Shown: positions 1-10,314 of the stretch, piece after piece
Position numbering within the stretch: the first letter of the stretch is position 1
Layout of the letters: every line of letters starts with the position of its first letter
Origin: Paramecium sonneborni
Lineage: Eukaryota > Ciliophora > Oligohymenophorea > Peniculida > Parameciidae
Direction: 5' to 3'
Assembly: GCA_905182985.1 (NCBI GenBank)
Contig: CAJJDN010000035.1
Span: 402,934-466,933 of the forward strand
DNA: 64,000 nt
The notes under the pieces: generated by a model
The model's database searches: none
What the model saw: only the letters and a program-made list of their open reading frames with translations
Told to the model about the DNA's origin: nothing
Made by a program: the position numbers and the translations under genes

Positions 1-384
1 TTCTAAGTAAATATTACTATTCTAATTTTAAGAAAAGCTAAAGAAAAATCAGCCAACAATAATGACAAATTAGAAACTATTAAATTATAAGCTAATTTAA
101 ATAAGGGACTTTTTTCTCTTATATGGAAATAAAGATCAGATGGTATTAAGCCCTATTCTGATGAATACTCCTATGAAGATTTTAAAACTTAAGCTCCCTT
201 ATTTTTTATATAGTTTTTTGAAACTTGTATTTTTGAATGTCAAAGTTAAAATGATATTAAGTAATATTTATATTAATTTAGATTTGAAATTTAAGGCTAA
301 GATATTGCTGAAAGAATAAGAGTTATTAAAGATATTTTAGAAAAAAGAGATTTAGATTAAAAAATTAACCAAAACCAAAAATGA
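1..384 (+). CDS. 3' end of an unrecognised protein gene (5' truncated by window edge)
   Basis: Reading TAA/TAG as Gln, frame 1 is open from the window edge to TGA at 382-384. About 115-127 residues are visible, hydrophilic and charged, ending in a Lys/Asn/Gln-rich tail (ILEKRDLDQKINQNQK). A 26-nt segment at 7-32 (GTAAAT...TTTAAG) could be an intron, so the first codons are uncertain. I see no motif I recognise. The open frame with several in-frame TAA/TAG codons and Paramecium-like composition supports real coding. The downstream gene candidate is on the opposite strand, so the two would converge. Function unknown. Confidence 0.55.
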
Positions 385-411
385 GAATGATTTTTCTTTT
401 TTATATAAAAG

Positions 412-630
412 TCACATTATAATTAATTTATTTTAAACCATATTTTTATTAATTAAATTCAATATTCTTATAAAGTTTAGTGACATTTATTCAATATGAT
501 CATCTCTACTCGAAGATTTCATTTGATGAGATACTCGATTCGCTAATGATCTAAATTAAATAATCGAATATATTTTGATCTTTGCTTATTAATTAAGTTA
601 AAGGTTTAAAATCGATTCACAATTATTCAT
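412..630 (-). CDS. Candidate small gene, 72 aa, unknown
   Basis: A single open frame runs from ATG (628-630, complement) to TGA (412-414), 73 codons with six recoded Gln codons. The composition is protein-like: a basic/Ser segment (KSSSRDDHIEQ) in the middle and a hydrophobic C-terminal part. The stretch is richer in G+C than its surroundings, which fits coding. No homologue recognised and no intron needed. It lies between two plus-strand genes, and an extra upstream exon cannot be excluded. Chance is a real alternative, since a random frame of this length without TGA is not rare in such AT-rich DNA. Confidence 0.3.
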
Positions 631-889
631 AATGATACTATTTCACTCATAAATCTATGTAAAATATTAACTTATGCAACCTTTTATTATTTTTTAGAAT
701 CCACAAACTTTATTATTATCATATTTTGTAGAATTAGTTGTTTATCTATTTTCGAACAATAATTATTAAAAATTTTCAATCTATTAATAAATAATGAGAA
801 ATATTCAAAAGAAACAATCTAATAAAAAATTATAAGTTTACTTTAAAAATTCTAAATTTTATTTTGAATTTGTATCTATTAAAATAATA

Positions 890-1048
890 ATGAATATAAT
901 AGGAAGAATTAAGATGAAAGAAAAAGAAAGATTGAATTCAACTAAAAATATAAGAAATTTGGATCAAAAAAACAATACTAAAGAAATAGGATTGCTAAAA
1001 ACAACTAATTATGATATAAATAAATAGTTTTATGTGTTTTTTAATTGA
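890..1048 (+). CDS. Short ORF, 52 aa, doubtful
   Basis: ATG at 890 opens a 53-codon frame to TGA at 1046, Lys/Asn-rich with two recoded codons at most. It stands about 95 bp upstream of the Fip1-like gene start. No domain and no intron. It may be part of that gene's 5' region or chance. The rest of 631-1143 shows nothing else recognisable beyond AT-rich tracts and an ATTAAT repeat near 1110-1143. Confidence 0.2.
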
Positions 1049-1143
1049 GATGTTATTTACCTGTTAATATTTGGATAGAAGAGTTTTTTTGATTTATAAT
1101 AGCAGAATATTAATTAAATATTAATATTAATATTAATATTAAT

Positions 1144-1926
1144 ATGAGTGATTATAATAAACTTAAGTAATACAAATTAACAAAGCCAGAAACCTTTTCA
1201 TTATCATTTTATGATGCATTTAAAGAATATTAAGAGTGGATTAATAATGCTAATAATCCTTAGAGATAACCAAGAAAATCTCATAAATGGCATTCCAATA
1301 TTACAGATTATTTTAATTATGGTTTTAATGAGCACACTATGTAAATTTATGTGCATAAAATTACTTAATTAACTGAAGCATATAGAAAATAGAGACTATA
1401 ATATGCTGAGAAATGTGATAATTCTAAAGACACAATATTTAATTCAGCTTAGGAAATTAAACGACAAACCAAAGATGTATATCCAATTGATTTAGGTGGA
1501 ATATTTATACCTGTTGATGATAAAGTCGTTGATTTTGGTTTTAAATTTTAAGTTGAAAATTTATATGAATAATATAATAATTAATCTAGCAATGAAAAAT
1601 TGTTGTAAAATTAGTATCATTGCACTGGTGAAGCCTTAATATTTAAATCTAAGTTTATTTCTGATATTTTTAGAAAATAAGTAAAGGATATTTAAGATCT
1701 CTATAAATAATATAAGAAAGAACATTAAAGAGATTTATATCTCTTGAATACTGCTGTTAAAGTGTTTCCAATATAAAAAGAAGATGAATTGTCTGTTTAA
1801 TTGGCATATTTTGTAAAATAAATAGCTATTACCTGTGAAAAACCAGATAAATTTGATAAGATAGATAAACATGATAGACATGAAAGATCAAGAACACCTA
1901 AAAAAAATAGATCTAAAAAATATTGA
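1144..1926 (+). CDS. Fip1-like pre-mRNA 3'-end processing factor
   Basis: A 260-aa protein read in one frame without introns. Residues about 50-65 contain NITDYFNYGFNEHTM, matching the Fip1 signature (DYFNYGFNEDTW in animals, plants and fungi); the final Trp is Met here. In the known family this short motif belongs to the CPSF/CPF subunit Fip1, which tethers poly(A) polymerase to the cleavage machinery in the nucleus. The remainder is charged, with a Lys/Arg/Ser tail (RHERSRTPKKNRSKK) like the basic or RS-type tails of RNA-processing factors. The long C-terminal half has no match I know, so this may be a lineage-specific protein carrying the motif. ATG 1144 is the first in frame. The next gene begins 50 bp downstream on the same strand. 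Confidence 0.6.
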
Positions 1927-1976
1927 TTTATAATTATCATCATTAATATATATAAATTTATATTTGAAATTCAAAA

Positions 1977-2697
1977 ATGCGTAGAAATAGAATAGGAACT
2001 AAAGCTGAATTTCTATGGGCATGTATCATATTTATTTCAATTATAGGGGATGTTGAAGATATTTCTTAAATGAATGGACCTTTAGCAGTATAAGAATATA
2101 TTTAAGAATTAATAAGTAATCGAACTTTTCTTAAATTAGGGGCTGATTCATCAAATATTAAATAAATTATTACTCCACCACCTGAAGTTGATATTCATGT
2201 TTGGCAATATGAACATTTAAGATAATTCATTTTAGAATTAAATCTTTTAGTTACATAATTAAAAGGACTATGCACAGCTTAAACATGTCCTAAAATGAAA
2301 GCCACTGAAGATTGGCTCTATTTGTGTGCTGCACATAAAAAAGCATAAGAATGTTCTGCAATTGATTACATGATACATAATTTAGATTAAAGTACATCTA
2401 TTTTAACTAATATTAAAACATACCCATCAAGGTTATTTATTTTCATATTATTTAGAGTTTCTATTAATCCTCAAAATGCTACAAATAATTTTGCCTTTAT
2501 AGTTAGAAGACTTTATAGATTATTCTCTCATACGTATTTTAATCATAAGGAAATTTTTGAAGATTTCGAAGTAAATTATAAAGTTATATGACTAGAATGA
2601 AATGTTTTTATGTACAAGATTTACAGAATTCGCTTTGAAATTTGAACTCATGAGTCCAAAATTAATAACAATCCCAAAAGAAGCATTAAAATTATGA
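1977..2697 (+). CDS. MOB4: MOB4/phocein family kinase-adaptor protein
   Basis: Three introns (2023-2046, 2432-2455, 2571-2595; 24, 24 and 25 nt) give a 215-aa Mob/phocein protein. Conserved blocks seen in order: RIGTKAEFLW, LAVQEYIQELI, VWQYEHLRQFILELN, CPKMKATEDWLYLCAAHK, ECSAIDYMIH, YPSRVSI, RRLYRLFSHTYFNHKEIF and, after intron 3, NEMFLCTRFTEFALKF. The block order and the CAAHK...ECSAIDY region match human MOB4, a STRIPAK-complex subunit, better than MOB1. The metal-site residues lie around CPKM and the HTYFNH motif. The first two introns are multiples of three without an in-frame stop, so the unspliced frame stays open. The last exon pair is repeated after the N at 3324 because of an unmerged contig overlap; the copy here is complete. 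Confidence 0.93.
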
Positions 2698-3227
2698 TAT
2701 TTTATTTTTTCAATATTAATATTGAAATTTTTTTTTATAGATTTTAAGATTCTTATTTTTTTTCACTTTTTTTAAAATTGAGAATTCTATTTTTTGAAGT
2801 AAATTCTCAAAAATAAATTTTTTTGATTTTTTTAGTTAAACTATACATAGATAAAATAAAATTTTAAGGTTTCTTAATTAAGTTAAAGATTTCTAATTTT
2901 TTTATATCGTAATTATTATCATCCTACATTTTTGTCTCTTTTATATGTTTTTATTCGTTTTTTTATTTATTTTACTCTTAGATTTTCTTGAAAACTAATA
3001 TCATTTTTTATGATATAATTCAATTGATTTGTTTTTATTTGATAATTTTTCTTTATTTTTTGTAATATTTTACTCTTCTGGAATTTATGCTATATTTTTT
3101 ATTTATTCTAAATTGTCTTTTTTCTTCAAAAAGGATGACTTTTCTTTTTTAACTTTTTCTGAAAATTATATTAATTTCTTAATTCTACATTTGAATGATA
3201 ATTTAATTTTTGTTTGTCTTTATTTTA
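2547..3227. repeat. Direct repeat copy 1 (pairs with 3325-4005): assembly overlap
   Basis: These 681 bp recur at 3325-4005, offset 778, with no difference I could see. Copy 2 starts at the first base after the single N at 3324. The repeat carries the last two MOB4 exons and its T-rich downstream region. This is the pattern expected when two overlapping contigs are joined with a placeholder N instead of being merged. Confidence 0.9.
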
Positions 3228-3323
3228 CTGTTGTGTTTTATGTTTTTTCAATTTGATTTTTAGTTAATAGATGGAGTTTTAATAATTAATTATTCAAATG
3301 ATAAATGAAAATATTGGATATAA
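3228..3323. mobile_element. Probable 5' part of a retained internal eliminated sequence (IES)
   Basis: The two repeat copies diverge exactly after a TA (3226-3227 / 4004-4005). On the left contig the TA is followed by CTGTTG, so the end reads TACTGTTG. This fits the Paramecium IES end consensus TAYAGYNR at every position but one. The other copy continues from the same TA into different sequence. A contig that breaks inside an IES kept in a minority of macronuclear copies would look like this. The 3' end of the element is not in the window. This is inference; a chimeric contig end is the alternative. Confidence 0.5.
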
Positions 3324-3324
3324 N
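3324..3324. other. Assembly join (single N)
   Basis: One N separates the left contig end from a restart of sequence already present at 2547. Similar single-N joins occur at 21717, 28448 and 31260. Confidence 0.95.
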
Positions 3325-4005
3325 AAGGAAATTTTTGAAGATTTCGAAGTAAATTATAAAGTTATATGACTAGAATGAAATGTTTTTATGTACAAGATTT
3401 ACAGAATTCGCTTTGAAATTTGAACTCATGAGTCCAAAATTAATAACAATCCCAAAAGAAGCATTAAAATTATGATATTTTATTTTTTCAATATTAATAT
3501 TGAAATTTTTTTTTATAGATTTTAAGATTCTTATTTTTTTTCACTTTTTTTAAAATTGAGAATTCTATTTTTTGAAGTAAATTCTCAAAAATAAATTTTT
3601 TTGATTTTTTTAGTTAAACTATACATAGATAAAATAAAATTTTAAGGTTTCTTAATTAAGTTAAAGATTTCTAATTTTTTTATATCGTAATTATTATCAT
3701 CCTACATTTTTGTCTCTTTTATATGTTTTTATTCGTTTTTTTATTTATTTTACTCTTAGATTTTCTTGAAAACTAATATCATTTTTTATGATATAATTCA
3801 ATTGATTTGTTTTTATTTGATAATTTTTCTTTATTTTTTGTAATATTTTACTCTTCTGGAATTTATGCTATATTTTTTATTTATTCTAAATTGTCTTTTT
3901 TCTTCAAAAAGGATGACTTTTCTTTTTTAACTTTTTCTGAAAATTATATTAATTTCTTAATTCTACATTTGAATGATAATTTAATTTTTGTTTGTCTTTA
4001 TTTTA
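3325..4005. repeat. Direct repeat copy 2 of 2547-3227
   Basis: Repeats the MOB4 3' end: the exon end, the 25-nt intron and the final exon through the stop at 3473-3475. It then continues into the T-rich spacer. Treat it as the same locus as 2547-3227, not as a second gene. Confidence 0.9.
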
Positions 4006-4455
4006 TAAATGAGGATAATTTAAATTAATTCAGATATCATTTAATTTTTATTTAAAATTTAAATTAGATTTAAGATTTAAAATTTTTTTATTTTTTTTTA
4101 AGTATGTAGATAGAAAAAAAAAAATTTAAAGGATAATAAATATTAAGATTTAGTTTAAACTGGTTAGATAGAAATTTGCTGTCTAATTAGAAGATGTTTT
4201 ATTTCTTAATAAAAGAATGTGTTAGAAAGATAGTTTAAAGAAAATAAAATATGGTAATGAAATTAAGATAAAGATAAATGTGATTAGTATGGAATTAAAT
4301 AGGTTTAATTGTATAAATATAAAATAAAAAGGAAAAAAGTTTTATTTAGTATAATTAGAAGATTATGAATTGATACAAAGTGTAATAATATTTGTTTCAA
4401 TTGTAAAAGATATTAATTTTGAGATATTTTATATTAATAATCTCTGAATATAAAA
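4006..4455. other. Spacer before the vWA gene, with one doubtful open frame
   Basis: Mostly low-complexity T-rich then purine-rich DNA. A frame with recoded Gln codons is open on the plus strand from about 4104 to TGA at 4442-4444. It lacks an ATG until well inside (near 4214). A run of 11 A at about 4114-4124 could hide a frameshift. It ends 11 bp before the next gene's ATG, tight even for Paramecium, so I do not call it a gene. Confidence 0.4.
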
Positions 4456-6153
4456 ATGGGAAACTAATGTACAGGTGTAGATGATTTTTAGGGACAATAA
4501 TTTGCTCCAAATATTTCAGTTTAAGATGAAGTGTTTGTTGAAGGAAGAGTTCCAATAGTAGGTTAAAACCCTAGTCGATTTAATGATGATGATATGATTG
4601 TAAACATTATTCTATAAATTTTAGACAGTGTATTAAGGCAATAATAATAGGTTAAAATATGGAAGAAATTCTTTAGGATAAGGTTATATGTAAGCTTAGA
4701 AATATAATCTTTAAGATAACATAAGTATAAAAGCATCCTCTTAGGTATAAGCAATTCTATAATAATTTAGGGATTGAGAAATTAAGGTAATGTTGCTTTA
4801 ATGATAACAATTTAAAGCAATGATATTTTATTAATAAATTAGAGAGGATAAGAATGCGTAAGATAAGGAATAGATTTAGTAATTATATTATGTAATTTAG
4901 GTTTGTTTAATTGATCATAGTGGTAGTATGTAAGGAGAGAAAATCAAGTTAGTCAGAAAAACTTTAAAGCAAATGCTAACATTTTTATAGCCAGTAGATA
5001 GATTATGTTTAATAATGTTTGATTGTAGATGTTATAGATTAACAAGATTAATGAGAGTAACTTAAGAAAATGTTAGAAAATTTAGAGTTGCTATATCATC
5101 ACTATAAGCAAGAGGAGGAACTGATATAGGAAATGGTATGAAAATGGCATTATCTATATTAAAACATAGAAAATATAAGAATCCTATTTCAGCTATATTT
5201 TTATTATCTGATGGAGTTGATGAAGGTGCAGAAGAAAGAGTAAGAGATGATTTAATATAATATAATATACGTGATTCTTTTACAATAAAAACATTTGGAT
5301 TTGGAAGAGATTGTTGTCCTAAAATAATGTCAGAAATTGCACATTATAAAGAAGGATAATTTTATTTTGTTCCTAATCTTACTAATATTGATGAATGTTT
5401 TGCTGAAGCTTTAGGTGGTTTAGTTTCTGTTGTTGCTAATCATGTTCAATTATCTGTTTAACCTATGAATACTAATAAAATATAAATTAAAAAAGCTTAT
5501 GGAGATAAATGGAATTATGATTCTTGGAAAGGTGCATTTACACTTTATTAACCACATCTCTTATCTGGTGTTAGAAAAGATTATATCTTTGAAATTTCAG
5601 ATTATAAAAATAATGTTAAATAAGAAGTTAGAGTTCTTTTATAAGCTGATCCTGTTGAAGGAGGAGATAAAGTTACTATTGAATAAATTCTTTAAATTAA
5701 TAATTCAGATTTATCAAATGAAGTTCTGCCCAATTATTATAGAGTTAAGGGTGCAGAATGTTTTGAATAAGCTAGAATCTAAGCAGAATAAGGATAATAT
5801 TAGACAAGTTAATAAATTCTTTAAAATATCAATAAGGAAATCAAATTATAAAATTTTAATGATCCTAATCTTTAAGTTGTTCAAACGGATCTAGAAATGG
5901 CTAGCAATTTTTGTTATCCTGGGTATTTCATTCTCAAAATATTAGATAATTTGAAAATGAAGGAAGACATCATATGCATTAATTACATATTGTTCATATG
6001 TATCAAAAATCTAGAGGAGTTTAGATTAATCAAAATTAAGATGGTCAACTTATTACTCTGGATTGCCAATATTAAAATAATTTATAAAAATAATTCAAAG
6101 ATTAAACCATATAAATCAAATAAAATGATCCTAATTATTGGAATGATTGTTGA
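4456..6153 (+). CDS. von Willebrand factor A domain protein
   Basis: Four introns (25, 26, 22 and 23 nt) give 533 aa with exact frame closure. The vWA domain starts at about residue 130 with VCLIDHSGSMQGEK. This contains a full MIDAS motif (DxSGS form, here DHSGS), which in the family coordinates a divalent metal for ligand binding. ARGGTDIGNGM (MIDAS Thr) and IFLLSDGVDEGAEE (MIDAS Asp) follow. C-terminal to it is a beta-rich region of the kind seen in many ciliate and plant vWA/copine-like proteins, ending WNDC at the stop. The N-terminus MGNQCTG has Gly2 and could be N-myristoylated, with Cys5 a possible palmitoylation site. There is no signal peptide or membrane span, so it is probably cytosolic or membrane-attached. 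The ligand is unknown. Confidence 0.85.
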
Positions 6154-6405
6154 ATTATTTAAATTATTTAATTAAATTTATCTATTTATTTATTCTGTAT
6201 ATAAACTGTATGTCTATCATATTATCTTTAGAATAAATTAAATCTATTCTTCATTCCATTTTAATCTATATATTTTCGCCATATTTAATTTCTTATTCAA
6301 TATTTTTTTATGTTATTATTTTAATTAATTTAATATTATAATAAGTAATTATATTCTCTAATAAAATTTCGTCTATAAATTTATATCAAATAAAATTTAA
6401 TATTA

Positions 6406-7329
6406 TCATAATCTCTTTATTTGGCAATATTTATTAGTTTTTTCAATAAATTTCCCTCTCAACTCTTATGAAAGATCTTTCAAGTCAAAGTATTATCTAA
6501 AATTTTATTCAATTTTTGAAAGGCTCAATTGCTCTCTGCTTATTATATACTAAATTGTATATCTTTATATAAATTGATTTTTTGAGTTAGTTTCAATCTC
6601 TGCTCTCACTAACATTTGGGCATTGAATTTCAAACCATTATAACAGACCAACTTAACTATCAACTTTTAATTAGAAAAAGTATTAGAAATCTAGTTTTAT
6701 ATAAATTAATTTTCCAAGTCCCATCCAAATGGAAATGACTGATTTCTAAGTAGATTATGAATTATCATGTCTTGATTGATACCAAACATCTTCAGCCAGG
6801 ATTTATTGACTATTCGATTACAACCAATAATATCTTGGTTAGGATTTATAATGAATTCAAATTTTTCTTAAGGAACTTCCTTCTATTTTATTAATTCTAA
6901 AGTTCTTTGTGAATCATAACTATTTATATTAGTCGATGCCTAATCTAAATTTATATAAAATGGAAAGTCTCTCTTGATATCAAACAAATTTGTTTCATTA
7001 AAAGGCAGACATTTTACAATCAATTCATGTTTTTATTGTTGTATTGTAATAATTTTGAAAAAATTACTAAATACATCTCTATCCAAATAGCCCATTATAC
7101 GAAGACTCTATATATCTGATTTCTATTTTTGTTTTTATTGCTTTTTTTATATGTCTTAAGAGCTAGTGAACTCAAAAATATATTTAGCTTCATCTTTGGA
7201 TAAATGAGATATTTTCTAATCATTAGCTAATTTCTTATTTTTTGTTTTCGACTTCAATTTCTTTATTTTTTTGGTGGTACCAACCTATTTAAGTGAAATA
7301 TCATTTTGCTAATTGAAAGCATTACTCAT
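6406..7329 (-). CDS. PAS-like domain protein A (tandem paralogue)
   Basis: An intronless 307-aa frame on the minus strand, ATG at 7327-7329 and TGA at 6406-6408. The N-terminus is Lys-rich (TKKIKKLKSKTKNKK), possibly a nuclear signal. The C-terminal half looks like a PAS fold: FIINPNQDIIGCNRIVNKSW, then MFGINQDMIIHN, then KLVCYNGLKFNAQM. It aligns by eye with its upstream neighbour (LLGISYLMLEDHV, NYNGQIFHCRV), so the two are paralogues 390 bp apart on the same strand. No output domain is visible. A PAS-containing transcription or signalling regulator is possible, but this is inference from fold-like spacing, not a strong motif. The 252-bp spacer to the vWA gene is AT-rich with nothing seen. 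Confidence 0.65.
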
Positions 7330-7719
7330 TTATTCTATAATTTTGTTCAAAAAAAAATAAAAAAATCTGTCTCTAAAATATCAATAATTTAGGTTTATGA
7401 TAGGGCTTAATTAAATGATATTGCAATTCATAGTTAAAAAAGATTAAAAAAAAATTCAAATTATAATTAAAGTTTATCAATACTTAATAATTAAATTTAG
7501 ATATTTTATGTTATTTTAAAATAATAGCAAAATAACATGAAAAATGTATTAATGATATTTTTGTTGTAAGATAAATCCCATTTAGAATTATATAATTTAA
7601 TAAATTAATAAAATTCTGATCAAGTCTTTTTTGAAAGAAAAAATTATATAAATAATATTTAAATATACGATATGAAAAAGATTCTGAAAATCAGTTTAAT
7701 TTTCAGATTTATTCACATA
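7330..7719. other. Spacer between the PAS-like paralogues
   Basis: AT-rich, with no open frame, repeat or motif I can support. It must hold the promoter of protein A and the 3' end of protein B. Confidence 0.6.
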
Positions 7720-8742
7720 TCAAAAGTTTAATTATTTAAATCCACAATTTCTATTAGATAAAATTGATTAGGAATCTTCAGATACTAATCTAGTTCTTAA
7801 CTTGTCTTGATTAATCCATTTTTCATTAAAATATTCTTATTAATTTCTTTAAACTCTCTATTTGGTCAACCATCTTGGATCACAATCATAAATGTAATAG
7901 GCATATTCATAATATGCATTCTCTTCATCATTAAAAGTAAAAAAACTTATATTCTAAACTCTACAATGAAATATTTAACCATTATAATTCATGACTTCTC
8001 TTGTTCTAATATCTTATTTTAAATTTCCTTCAAAAAAACCAGAAATGATTTCACAAACATCATCATTAGGATCAATATATGTTGAGAATGGTAATATATT
8101 TGTTTACAACACATGATCTTCTAACATCAGATAACTTATTCCTAATAAATCCATAAATTTATCATTAATAACTCTTTAAATAGTTGTACATACACCATTT
8201 TTTAATTTATATAAATAACAAGTGAATGGCTATTCTAATTATAATTCAAAGTCTTCTATAATTTTTTCTTTCGTTTACTTATAAGTATTTGAATCTAAAT
8301 TCCTTTAATTAAAGGCTTAAAAACTTTATGCAAGTCTTGGATTACATTATTGAATCTTTTTTAAAAATTCATCAAATGGTGTAAAGGGATTATCAATTGT
8401 TTCTAGAGTGAATATAGTTAAATTATTTTTTTTATCAATTCTAATTACTTTATAGTTATAAGAGTGAGGATCAACTGACAAACAACCTAATTTAGCTTAT
8501 TATTTGTAATCATTTGGAAATTAAATGTTTGAATAAAGTCTTATAACTTATTTTTCAGCAATTGACGCAGGAATGTTGAAATAGACTTCTACATAGTTTC
8601 TAAGTTTATCTGTATTAATATTTGATCCAAATTTAAATTCCACTGTATATTAATTCCTTCTTTTTGGTTTTCGAATACTTTTCTTCTGTAAGCAGCTGCT
8701 TTCTTCCACTATTTCCATATAATTTTTAGCTATAATAGACAT
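7720..8742 (-). CDS. PAS-like domain protein B (tandem paralogue)
   Basis: An intronless 340-aa frame from ATG (8740-8742) to TGA (7720-7722). A basic N-terminus (KKSIRKPKRRN) precedes a region of about 110 residues, then a PAS-like segment: TIQRVINDKFMDLLGISYL, FSTYIDPNDDVCEII and VMNYNGQIFHCRVQ. The same order is recognisable in protein A downstream. The arrangement resembles fungal and ciliate PAS proteins in which one domain follows a variable N-terminal half. No kinase, zipper or zinc finger was seen. ATG 8740 is the first in frame after an AT-rich spacer. A candidate 35-nt intron near the C-terminus is not needed and was not used. Confidence 0.65.
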
Positions 8743-9509
8743 TATAATAATTAATTAGTAATTAAATACATCATAATACTTAACATCTTACAGATTATAA
8801 TAAAATCAAGAGAACCACTATAATCATAATTTAATAAAATTTAATATTATCGATAATATTATATAAGTTTATAATAAAAGGCCCATAAAAATCGTTGCTT
8901 ACAGATATCTTAATCCTTTATAAACAATGACTTTTAGCAAAATTTTATCTTTTTTAAATGAAAATTTCCAATTGAAGATGTTTTATATAGTAATGGAGTA
9001 AAAAATTAAATATAGACTATTTCTTATTAAATGGGTGTAATAATTTAATTAGTTTAAGTAAATAAATTAATATAAAAAACAATCTCCAAAATAAATAAGA
9101 TTTTATTTGTTTAGTAGATACTTAAAAACAAACTTATAATAATCATTTAGAAAAAAATTCTTTGAATCTAATTAAATCTGAAATTTCTTTAATTATATAA
9201 ATATTTTTTGAATACAAATTATTTTAAAAGGGAAAAAACTAATAATACAAAGTCAATATTAAAATCATATATTCATTTTAATTTTTTTTTTCTCACCTTT
9301 TAACGTAATCTAATTCTAAATTGATATTATTTTAACTTTAGTTTAATGATTAGATTATTTTTTTATCAAATAACAAAAAGTTAATGTGAAGAACTTAAAG
9401 AGGTGGGTTTTGAAAGAGAGATATTTATAAATAAAGATTTATTTTGAAAAATAAAATAAGTCAATCAACAAGTCTAAAATTATAATAAAAATAATTATAA
9501 AATAAATAT
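8743..9509. other. Divergent spacer with a doubtful 84-aa ORF (8927-9181, +)
   Basis: This separates two divergently transcribed genes. A plus frame from ATG 8927 to TGA 9179-9181 (85 codons, very basic and Tyr/Phe/Lys/Gln-rich) is open but has no recognisable motif. It may be chance. Otherwise AT-rich, with poly-T near 9280-9290. Confidence 0.35.
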
Positions 9510-10223
9510 ATGGCAACTTTTAAGACTCTAATGAAATTACCTTAAGCTAAACTAGCTTCTAAATGTATTGCATTAGAAGAGTTATTATAACGATATTATT
9601 AATTTGAAGAGGTTCATTATGATTTGCAAAATAAATATTAATTACTTTAAGCTAAATTCGAGAGATTACACTAATAAAATATATAATTAATGCAAAATAT
9701 TTAGAATGAAAGAGAATGTATGTCATAAGCAAGTGCTAAAAAAATGAATTCTTCAAAAAATTGTTAATCAAGAATTTATAAAGATCCATTAGAAGAATTC
9801 GAGACTTAGTAATTTATGGAAGAATTAAAGAATGAAAATTAAAAAATAAAGGAAGAACTTTATTTTAATAAGGAAGAATTAAATAGATTATAGTCAAAGT
9901 ATTGTATATTTATATATCAAGGTTTGAATAAACATAAACAGAACTGCTTAGATCTGCATCAATTAGAACAGCTTCTGATTCCAAATTGAATTCAATTGAT
10001 GAGAAAAATTCAGATTTTATATAATCATATAAAAACGAAATTATGAGATTAAATAAAATTGTAAGAATATCATTAATATTAGGTATCTTCATTAAGAATT
10101 GAAATATCTCGATATAAAACAAGAGAATTTGATGAAGATTGGTTAAAAACCTAATTAATAAAATACTAAAAGCAATCTTAGATGTCAACCTATTAAAATT
10201 TCTTAGATCACATTGAAAACTGA
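9510..10223 (+). CDS. Coiled-coil protein, unknown function
   Basis: Two introns (23 nt ending AAG, and 22 nt) give 222 aa with exact frame closure. Residues about 15-125 are heptad-rich and dominated by Leu, Glu, Gln and Lys (for example QNKYQLLQAKFERLHQQNIQ), which predicts a long coiled coil. A Ser-rich linker (SASIRTASDSKLNS) and a second helical part follow. No catalytic or binding motif. Such proteins in ciliates are often cytoskeletal or basal-body associated, but nothing here proves that. Confidence 0.7.
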
Positions 10224-10314
10224 ATTTAGATTATAAATCAACCCAAAATATTATATTAAATAGCTATAGCTAACATAACTTAGTGTTATGCATTTATATA
10301 ATAAATGATATATT

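Noticed and set aside
480..560. Locally GC-richer stretch considered as a snRNA/snoRNA
   Set aside because: No U1-U6 or box C/D pairing pattern could be matched; a minus-strand open frame explains it better.
3029..4028. Hydrophobic Phe/Leu-rich ORFs (75 and 73 aa) in both repeat copies
   Set aside because: T-rich spacer downstream of MOB4; under the ciliate code there is no gene context, and the two differ only because the contigs diverge.
4104..4444. Open frame just upstream of the vWA gene
   Set aside because: No start codon until far inside, purine-rich composition, and only 11 bp before the next ATG.
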